26,950 bases of DNA from IMG/VR virus record IMGVR_UViG_3300022707_001851, positions 1-26,950 of that record. One strand, given 5' to 3'. How positions within the stretch are numbered: position 1 is the first letter of the stretch; each line of letters begins with the position of its first letter. The notes beneath the pieces were generated by a model. It did no database searches and was not told where the DNA came from. It was given only the letters and a program-made list of their open reading frames with translations. A program made the translations under genes and the position numbers. Source of the stretch: a virus. Positions 21,806 to 26,950 of this stretch are shown piece by piece.

Positions 21806-22063
21806 TTATTTTATGCTCTCAACAAATGCGCGGGCTTGAGAATAAAGCGGGTGATTTTTAAAAAGGCAAACTTTCCTTTTCCCGTTGAGACCAAGAAATG
21901 ATAGTGCCTTGATGTTATTTTTGAATATTTTTTGTAAATTATTGCCAGAATTCTTTGATAGTATAGTTACACATTTTCGCGTATCAATTCCGTTATCTAG
22001 CACATAAGAAACATTTACTTTTTCTTTGCCGTTTGTCACGTTGAACTTGTTAAATTTAATCAT
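21806..22063 (-). CDS. First gene of cassette C, small basic accessory protein
   Basis: This 85-residue protein starts at the ATG at 22063, placed by the shared leader with GGAGAA. The longer in-frame start further upstream lies inside the leader and is rejected. The sequence is a beta-rich half (FNKFNVTNGKEKVNVSYVLD, RKCVTILSK), a helix, and a basic end with KNHPLYSQARAFVESIK. The family name is unknown to me. Its direct control by the same promoter/operator as the AcrIF11-like gene makes it the best anti-defence candidate of the island. Confidence 0.72.
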   Translation of the reverse strand: MIKFNKFNVTNGKEKVNVSYVLDNGIDTRKCVTILSKNSGNNLQKIFKNNIKALSFLGLNGKRKVCLFKNHPLYSQARAFVESIK

Positions 22064-22069
22064 TTTGCA

Positions 22070-22086
22070 TTCTCCGTTTCGTTGAT
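22070..22086 (-). promoter_or_regulatory. Conserved leader and ribosome binding site of cassette C
   Basis: Read leftward it is ATCAACGAAACGGAGAA, identical to cassettes A and B. The shared leader shows that promoter and translation signal travel together. Confidence 0.75.
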
Positions 22087-22094
22087 GTTGACCC

Positions 22095-22123
22095 ATATTA
22101 CAACAGTGTGTGTATACTGTCAA
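22095..22123 (-). promoter_or_regulatory. Moron promoter C with 18-bp inverted-repeat operator
   Basis: Read leftward there is TTGACA (22118-22123), a 17-bp spacer and TAATAT (22095-22100). The plus-strand operator sequence is ACAGTGTGTGTATACTGT (22103-22120), the reverse complement of which lies at the same place in promoter B. It should drive the eight genes from 22063 down to 19649. Confidence 0.85.
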
Positions 22124-22131
22124 GAGAAATA

Positions 22132-22145
22132 TGAAATAAATCTAA
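22132..22145. repeat. Left copy of 14-bp direct repeat bounding cassette D
   Basis: TGAAATAAATCTAA occurs here and again at 22426-22439, 294 bp away, in each case just upstream of a moron promoter. It suggests duplication or recombination at the cassette edge. Confidence 0.6.
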
Positions 22146-22345
22146 TCTTTTTCATCTTTTTTATCTTTTTTTCTTTCGCCTTCATACACATAGTAGTTGG
22201 GAAATCTGCTTGTATTTAAGCCTCTGATAAACTGGCTAACAACTTTATTGTCGTCGACGTGATGATAGTGCCCATGACGAATAACTTGCATTTCTCTTAG
22301 TCGGGTAGCGCGGTCCTGGCCCCGTTGTTTGACTGTTTTAGCCAT
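22142..22345 (-). CDS. Small basic protein of cassette D
   Basis: This 67-residue very basic protein starts at ATG 22345, 8-10 nt after AAGGA. An upstream in-frame ATG lies inside promoter D and is rejected. It starts with AKTVKQRGQDRATRLREMQVIRHGHYHHVDDNKV and ends with a charged Lys/Asp/Glu tail. The His-rich HGHYHH segment could bind metal or nucleic acid. It is the only gene between promoters D and C. Its function is unknown; a nucleic acid-binding role is plausible from charge alone. Confidence 0.65.
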   Translation of the reverse strand: MAKTVKQRGQDRATRLREMQVIRHGHYHHVDDNKVVSQFIRGLNTSRFPNYYVYEGERKKDKKDEKD

Positions 22346-22385
22346 AATTTTATTTTCCTTAATTTGAATAAATGATATTGCAGCT

Positions 22386-22414
22386 ATTGTATATAAGTAT
22401 GTACACACTGTCAA
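22386..22414 (-). promoter_or_regulatory. Moron promoter D with operator variant
   Basis: Read leftward there is TTGACA (22409-22414), a 17-bp spacer and TACAAT (22386-22391). The operator read leftward is ACAGTGTGTACATACTTA (22394-22411), the most diverged of the four. Its leader does not carry the 17-nt block shared by A, B and C. Confidence 0.75.
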
Positions 22415-22425
22415 GATATGCATTT

Positions 22426-22439
22426 TGAAATAAATCTAA
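22426..22439. repeat. Right copy of 14-bp direct repeat bounding cassette D
   Basis: TGAAATAAATCTAA matches 22132-22145 exactly. It lies between promoter D and the start of the gpN-like gene, marking the edge of the accessory island. Confidence 0.6.
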
Positions 22440-22447
22440 GTTTTTTT

Positions 22448-23251
22448 ATGATTCCATTTAATGAGCTAATACCCGCGTCATTCAACGGTGTACCGTTTTT
22501 TTGGCAATCGGAAACAGCGAGCGGTGGCCCAAAATCTGTAACGCATGAGTACCCAAACAGCACAAAAAGATTTGTCGAGTTCTTAGGTGTTAACGAGGAC
22601 ACTTTTACCGTCAACGCCACGATTGACAATGAAAACTATCGATCAAATCTCAATGCGCTAAAAGCAGAGCTTAGAAAGCCAGAAATTGGCACGCTGGTAT
22701 TACCACTCATTGGCAGCATTAAGGTCGCTGTCAAGGGCTTTACGGTCTCACAGTCTAAAAGTCAACTGGGTCGTCCTGATATTTCAATCACGTTTGAGCA
22801 ATCAGACAACAGCCAGACACAACCGCAGCCCGAGGTAAGTAATCAGGCGCAGGTGGCAGAGAGCAGCACTAAATCACAAGACAGCTTGGAAGATAACGTC
22901 AAGGATAATTACGGCGTATCACTGTCATTTCCTGATAATTTTGATGATGCACAGGCCACAATCAATGCCGCCGTTGAAGCTTTTGACAGAAACACGCAAG
23001 GTATCAGGTCAAATGTCACCGCAGCGAATACATTTAATCGTCGAGTCGTAAAGGCGAAAGCGGATATTATTAACCTCATAAATAAGCCAGATGAATTGGC
23101 CTCAACAGTGCGGGACTTATTCGATAACATGTCACTCTTAAATGATGACCCACTTGAGCGCGTAAAATTCACATCATTATTTTTTGATTTTGGCGATGAC
23201 TTCACGCCGATAAACCCCACATTGAGCGCAAGCGCAACCGTGATTTACTAG
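22448..23251 (+). CDS. Mu gpN-like DNA circularization/tail protein, N-terminal part (frame-broken)
   Basis: Residues 1-115 (MIPFNELIPASFNGVPFFW, HEYPNSTKRFVEFLG, LNALKAELRKPEIGTLVLPLIG, SQLGRPDISITFEQSD) match the N-terminal domain of gpN-type proteins, which in Mu sit in the baseplate and are named for DNA circularization. A Gln/Ser linker and helices follow, and a premature TAG at 23249-23251. The C-terminal domain continues in the -1 frame (see 23275-23637). A -1 slip at A AAC CCC (23212-23218) would give a normal protein of about 396 residues. ATG 22448 is chosen because it gives the conserved start; ATG 22418 adds residues from the moron flank. Neither has a good ribosome binding site. 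Confidence 0.8.
   Translation: MIPFNELIPASFNGVPFFWQSETASGGPKSVTHEYPNSTKRFVEFLGVNEDTFTVNATIDNENYRSNLNALKAELRKPEIGTLVLPLIGSIKVAVKGFTVSQSKSQLGRPDISITFEQSDNSQTQPQPEVSNQAQVAESSTKSQDSLEDNVKDNYGVSLSFPDNFDDAQATINAAVEAFDRNTQGIRSNVTAANTFNRRVVKAKADIINLINKPDELASTVRDLFDNMSLLNDDPLERVKFTSLFFDFGDDFTPINPTLSASATVIY
23212..23218 (+). other. Heptamer A AAC CCC at the gpN frame break
   Basis: In the upstream frame the bases read as the last A of ATA, then AAC and CCC, which fits X XXY YYZ. A -1 slip here enters the frame that carries the C-terminal domain. It is also a homopolymer region (AAA, CCCC) prone to indels or sequencing error. Confidence 0.45.
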
Positions 23252-23274
23252 GATTAAACCTACAAGCTGGCGCA

Positions 23275-23637
23275 TTGGCGCAAGCATACAATGATACTGC
23301 ATTAATCGAGTTCGATAATGTCAACGACTTGGACGCAACGGCAGACGCGCTGGACACTCAATTTTCAAAAGTCATTGAACTGCCTGAACTGAACAGCGAT
23401 ATTGTCAATAATCTATCTGACTTAAGAGCGCAAACACGCGCATTTCTTGATGATGAGAGAGTCACCGCCCCCAAAATTGAAATGATTAATGTGTTTCGTG
23501 TGCCAAATACCGTGTTAGCTTATCGATTATATGGTGACCTTGAAAATGATGAAAAACTACTTCGGCTAAATAATGTTAGGAACGTGTCACGCATTGAAGG
23601 CGATATAGATATTCTCTCTGGACAGACTGCATCATGA
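23275..23637 (+). CDS. gpN-like protein, C-terminal part in the -1 frame
   Basis: The frame is open from 23200, and the coding similarity begins before the TTG at 23275, so this is probably not an independent gene. The segment just upstream reads ERKRNRDLLGLNLQAGALAQ, and this part continues with ALIEFDNVNDLDATADALDTQF. It then has RVPNTVLAYRLYGDLENDEKLLRLNNVRN, the YRLYGD-x5-I/L-x-x-N-x-x-R signature typical of the gpN C-terminus. The stop overlaps the next start by ATGA. It needs a frameshift, a separate TTG start or a sequence correction to be expressed. Confidence 0.75.
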   Translation: MAQAYNDTALIEFDNVNDLDATADALDTQFSKVIELPELNSDIVNNLSDLRAQTRAFLDDERVTAPKIEMINVFRVPNTVLAYRLYGDLENDEKLLRLNNVRNVSRIEGDIDILSGQTAS

Positions 23638-24740
23638 TTACTATTGAAGTCGAGGGCGTGAGATATACGCATTTCAAAGAGATTAGCATTTCAAGTTTTC
23701 TGGACTCATTTGCTGATGAATTTAATATCACAGCCACGGCAGATGAGCTTACAAATTTCCCTATCAAGCAACGCGCAAAGTGCAGGGCGTTAATCAATGA
23801 TATACCCATTGTTACCGGATTTATTGAAACGATTGAGATTAGTTACGATGCCGGAAGTCATGACATAAGAATAACGGGTTCTGATAAAACCGTAGACGTT
23901 ACCGATGGCACATGTGGAGATGGCATAGTTTTTGAGGGAGAAATCACCTTTAAAAGTTTTATTGAATTAGTGTTAAAAAAATCCGACATTACCGGCATTA
24001 AGGTTATTAATGAAGTTGCCGACATCAAGACTCTCAAAGAGGGCGAGGCTCAGGCTGGCGAAGTGGGAGAAACTATTTTTGCTTTCATTGAGCGCATAGC
24101 CAGAAAATTACAAGTCATTTTAACTAGCGACGGCAATGGCGATATTGTGATAACGCGTAGTTCAACGCAATCCGTTAGCGGTTTTCAGCTCATTAACAGA
24201 TTGGATAACCCAACAAACACAATATTAAGTGCCAGCAGAACGCTTAATGACAAAGGCCGCTTTAATCGATATATCGCTAAGTCACAGACATCTAGCACAA
24301 ATTTATTTTCAGACCCACAACCTTCATCGCAAACAGTCAACAAAGAAGGCGGCGCAACTGATTCGGAAATCAGGCCAACACGTATATTACGTTTTGAAGC
24401 TGAAAGCGCAACTGAAACGGAAGGGGTAAGTGATCGCGCAACTTGGGAGGCTAATATAAGACGCATACGCTCCGAGTCTTATGAAGTAGTTGTCGCTGGC
24501 CACACAATCCCAGGGACAGACACACCTATACCTGTAAATCGCTTAATTAAAGTGGATGATATTTTTGCTGATATATCGGCAGTGATGCTGATTAACAGGG
24601 TCACTTATAATTTATCGGAAGGTGCATCAAACACAACCATTGGACTGGTGACTAAGGATGCTTATACAGTGCAAGCACAAGAGCCGATTAAAGATAAACG
24701 AAGTAATAAGCAATCTATCAACTTTAAGAAAGTCTCATGA
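23634..24740 (+). CDS. Baseplate hub protein (Mu gpP / T4 gp27-like)
   Basis: This 368-residue protein starts in an ATGA overlap with the gpN-like frame. The first part (ITIEVEGVRYTHFKEISISSFLDSFADEFNITATAD, RALINDIPIVTGFIETIEISYDAGSHDIRITGSDKTVDV) is the usual beginning of gp27-like hub proteins. These join the tail tube to the spike. The rest, with LSASRTLNDKGRFNRYIAKSQT and NRLIKVDDIFADISAVMLINRVTYNLSE, is the usual mid and C-terminal pattern. Its stop overlaps the spike start by ATGA. Confidence 0.88.
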   Translation: MITIEVEGVRYTHFKEISISSFLDSFADEFNITATADELTNFPIKQRAKCRALINDIPIVTGFIETIEISYDAGSHDIRITGSDKTVDVTDGTCGDGIVFEGEITFKSFIELVLKKSDITGIKVINEVADIKTLKEGEAQAGEVGETIFAFIERIARKLQVILTSDGNGDIVITRSSTQSVSGFQLINRLDNPTNTILSASRTLNDKGRFNRYIAKSQTSSTNLFSDPQPSSQTVNKEGGATDSEIRPTRILRFEAESATETEGVSDRATWEANIRRIRSESYEVVVAGHTIPGTDTPIPVNRLIKVDDIFADISAVMLINRVTYNLSEGASNTTIGLVTKDAYTVQAQEPIKDKRSNKQSINFKKVS

Positions 24741-25321
24741 GTAGACGTTTAATGAAACTTGGTTCAATAACCCTTGTGGGTGAAGATGCTGGAGCGTTCT
24801 CACATTCACAATTGCAATATTTAGGTAGGGTCATTGGATTTAGAGAATTAACGCCTTACAGCGTTTATAGCAAATGCCCTGCCGGAGATGATAGTCTTGT
24901 TACTCATTGGGCATTTAACGGCATAGAAGAGGACAGAGGTGGCATTGCAAACGTTTTGACCACACGTTTCAAAGACCTAAAACCAGGCGAAGCAAAGCAC
25001 GGAGCGCCGACGACAGGCACGCATATATTCTACAAAGAAAACGGCGATATGGATGTTACTGTCATCAATGACCAAAACGTTAATATCAAAGGCAATGGCA
25101 CAATCAACGTGTCTGGCAATGTAACCATTAACGTTACAGGCACAACAACCATTGTTTCAGGTGGGAATATAAATATCACCGCACCACTAACAACAATTAA
25201 CGGCGCTTTTACTGTCACCGGCGCTACAACGCTAGAAGGCAAATCATTCTTGACGCATGGCCACGCTGGCTCACCTACAGCACCTAACGGGCCAGTCACC
25301 AACACAGGCGTAGTAGTTTAA
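24737..25321 (+). CDS. Baseplate spike protein (Mu gp45 / P2 gpV-like)
   Basis: This 194-residue protein should form the trimeric membrane-piercing spike. The N-terminal 95 residues are an OB-like part (YLGRVIGFRELTPYSVYSKCPAGDD). Then comes a beta-helix stem of short repeats rich in Asn, Val, Thr and Gly (NVNIKGNGTINVSGNVTINVTG). The tip carries THGHAGSP, the H-x-H motif that in P2 and related spikes binds an iron ion at the apex. It overlaps both neighbours (ATGA and TAATG). Confidence 0.9.
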   Translation: MSRRLMKLGSITLVGEDAGAFSHSQLQYLGRVIGFRELTPYSVYSKCPAGDDSLVTHWAFNGIEEDRGGIANVLTTRFKDLKPGEAKHGAPTTGTHIFYKENGDMDVTVINDQNVNIKGNGTINVSGNVTINVTGTTTIVSGGNINITAPLTTINGAFTVTGATTLEGKSFLTHGHAGSPTAPNGPVTNTGVVV

Positions 25322-25818
25322 TGACATCCCCAATAGATTTGGCACTGGCTCAACCCAAAGATGCTGACGGCCAGCCCGACAAAAACAAGCCATACTTTGA
25401 CATTGATATCGATTCAGAGGGTAGGCTGGTTACGACTAACAGACTAGATACAACACTGATTCTGTCTCTATTCACAGACGCCAGAGCTATCAAAGAACTA
25501 CAACCAGCGCCAGAAAGACGACGCGGATGGTGGGGCGATACTTTGTCCAGCGTTCCTGGTCATCAGTTTGGCTCTCTGCTTTGGACATTAGAGCAAGCGC
25601 GATTAACACAAGATACCGTCAACAAAGCCAGAGATTTTAGCGAGCAATCCACACAATGGTTTTCTGAGGATGAAGTAATACAAAGAACAGTGATTACTAC
25701 TGAACGCCTTAACTCAAAGCTAAATATTTTCATTCAGCTATTTCAAGAAAACGGTGTCAGTGAAGCCAGATTTTTCGACGCACTCAATAACCTTGATTTT
25801 GAATTCAAAGGAATTTAA
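25321..25818 (+). CDS. Baseplate protein, Mu gp46-like (T4 gp25-related)
   Basis: This 165-residue protein begins right at the spike stop (TAATG). The segment TNRLDTTLILSLFTDARA followed by RRGWWGDTL and LLWTLEQARLTQDTVNKA is the signature of the GP46 family of Mu-like baseplates, which links hub and wedges. Length and order (gp45, gp46, gp47) are as in Mu. Confidence 0.9.
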   Translation: MTSPIDLALAQPKDADGQPDKNKPYFDIDIDSEGRLVTTNRLDTTLILSLFTDARAIKELQPAPERRRGWWGDTLSSVPGHQFGSLLWTLEQARLTQDTVNKARDFSEQSTQWFSEDEVIQRTVITTERLNSKLNIFIQLFQENGVSEARFFDALNNLDFEFKGI

Positions 25819-25821
25819 TAC

Positions 25822-26950
25822 ATGCCTCTCTTAAACATACCTGAAAGCCGTGACGTTTTAGCACAAAGAACACGGGCAGACGTTCAGCAAGCACTAGCAG
25901 AATCAAACCCATTTCTAAGAAACTCTATGCTGGATGCAATCATTAAGGGTTATGATGGCCGCATATTCGAGTTTTATCAAACACTGCAAATAGCCACAAG
26001 TAATTTATTCGCGAATACTTCTGTTGATGAATTTCTCGAAGGCTGGGCAGATTTTAAGGACTTAAGCCGCAACGACGCAACATCCGCATCAGGCCGCATT
26101 GTCGCTACAGGCACACCAGGGTCAACCATTGGTTTTGATGAAGAAGTTGCTGCAGGTGGTAAGACGTATATTGTTCAAGCCACGGGGTCAATATCATCAC
26201 AAACGTTAAACATAACCACCCTAGTGCGCTCAGGCTCGACAGTGACCGCAACAACGGCAAACTCTCATGGGCTATCCTCAAATATAGATGGGGTCATTTC
26301 CGGCGCTGTAGAGACTGATTACAACGGCACTTTTACCATCACCGTTACCGCCGCGAATAAATTTACATATCAAATCGCCACAACACCAACAACACCCGCT
26401 ACCGGTACAATCGTTTTTGATATCGATTTTGTCAGCTTGCTTGTTGTTGCCGAAGATTTTGGGCAAGACACTAACTTAATTGCTGGCACAAAGACAACGC
26501 TAGTGACACCGATAGCCGGTGTTAATAATGAGTTGTTTGTTGATTTTGATACTGTTGGGGGCGGTGCTGATATAGAAACAAACTTAGAATTATTGGTTCG
26601 AGTTAAGGAAGCCTTTGCATTTCCCAAAGCCTATTGGGGCGTTAATTTTTTGGTCGCTACAGCAAAAGAAGTAAGCGGCGTGACTCGTGTATTTGTTGAA
26701 GAAATAACCCCAGCCGTTGGGCAGGTTACAATCTACTTCTTGAGAGATAATGACGACAACCCAATACCAGACGGCTCAGAGGTTCAGGCCGTACGCGATG
26801 TAATTATAGCTGCAAAGCCCGTTGACCGCGACCCCTCAGACATCTTTGTGTTGTCGCCAACAGCGATTATAACACCTTTTGATTTTTCTGCATTAGCGCC
26901 AAACACGGCAACGATGCAAGCGGCAGTCAGCGCAAACCTACAACAGTTAT
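25822..26950 (+). CDS. Baseplate wedge protein, Mu gp47 / P2 gpJ-like, cut by window end
   Basis: The first 376 residues are visible. They have the J-like start (PESRDVLAQRTRADVQQALAESNPFLRNSMLDAIIKGYDGR, then SVDEFLEGWADFKDLSRNDATSASGRI). The characteristic middle follows (NLIAGTKTTLVTPIAGVNNE, GGGADIETNLELLVRVKEAF) and part of the C-terminal domain. Residues about 138-197 are an inserted beta domain (VTATTANSHGLSS, ISGAVETDYNGTF) related to the insert in the protein at 13839. The ribosome binding site is AAAGGAA. The stop lies beyond the window. Confidence 0.9.
   Translation, partial: MPLLNIPESRDVLAQRTRADVQQALAESNPFLRNSMLDAIIKGYDGRIFEFYQTLQIATSNLFANTSVDEFLEGWADFKDLSRNDATSASGRIVATGTPGSTIGFDEEVAAGGKTYIVQATGSISSQTLNITTLVRSGSTVTATTANSHGLSSNIDGVISGAVETDYNGTFTITVTAANKFTYQIATTPTTPATGTIVFDIDFVSLLVVAEDFGQDTNLIAGTKTTLVTPIAGVNNELFVDFDTVGGGADIETNLELLVRVKEAFAFPKAYWGVNFLVATAKEVSGVTRVFVEEITPAVGQVTIYFLRDNDDNPIPDGSEVQAVRDVIIAAKPVDRDPSDIFVLSPTAIITPFDFSALAPNTATMQAAVSANLQQL

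Noticed and set aside
22418-22447. First ten codons of the longest gpN-like frame as real coding sequence
   Set aside because: They derive from the moron promoter flank, including the 14-bp cassette repeat; family similarity begins at the Met at 22448.

Overview
This window is the virion-structure half of a contractile-tailed (myovirus) phage or prophage. Phages with type I-F anti-CRISPRs mostly infect gammaproteobacteria, and the codon use is moderately AT-rich, so a gammaproteobacterial host is likely; this is inference and no host gene is visible. The head genes are of HK97 type: small and large terminase, portal, a Mu F-like minor head protein, U35 prohead protease and HK97-fold major capsid protein. 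The tail genes are Mu-like: sheath, tube, frameshifted tail chaperone, tape measure, gpN-type circularization/baseplate protein, gpP-type hub, gp45-type spike, gp46 and gp47. I see no integrase, transposase, tRNA, rRNA or CRISPR array.

Layout of the rightward genes: 1-942 small overlapping unknown genes; 947-4339 small terminase, large terminase, portal; 4357-5464 a membrane protein and a proteasome-like Ntn hydrolase, both extra to a standard head module; 5479-6300 minor head protein; 7468-8603 three small beta-rich proteins ending at a terminator; 8694-11629 protease, capsid, decoration-like protein, small adaptor; 11719-15222 connector, head-tail joining, neck and tail-completion genes; 15222-19632 sheath, tube, chaperone, tape measure; 22448-26950 baseplate genes, the last cut by the window edge. 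Most rightward genes overlap by ATGA or TAATG, so they are translationally coupled.

Three groups of leftward accessory genes (morons) interrupt this order, at 6335-7261, 12836-13210 and 19649-22345. Each starts at a near-consensus sigma-70 promoter with exactly 17 bp between the -35 and -10. The spacer and -35 hold an 18-bp inverted repeat, ACAGT-N8-ACTGT. Four copies are present, and three also share an identical 17-nt leader with the ribosome binding site. The first group has an AcrIF11-like ADP-ribosyltransferase gene followed by a tandem AlpA-like DNA-binding protein gene, which is the acr-aca (anti-CRISPR/anti-CRISPR-associated) arrangement.

The main hypothesis is that the AlpA-like protein is an Aca-type repressor of all four promoters. 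This would make the other eleven leftward products, mostly unrecognised small proteins, candidate anti-defence or host-takeover proteins under one regulon. Other points of interest are the Ntn hydrolase with an intact T1/D17/K33 set, a gpN-like gene broken in frame at A AAC CCC, and a moron gene sharing an in-frame block of DNA with a nearby tail gene.
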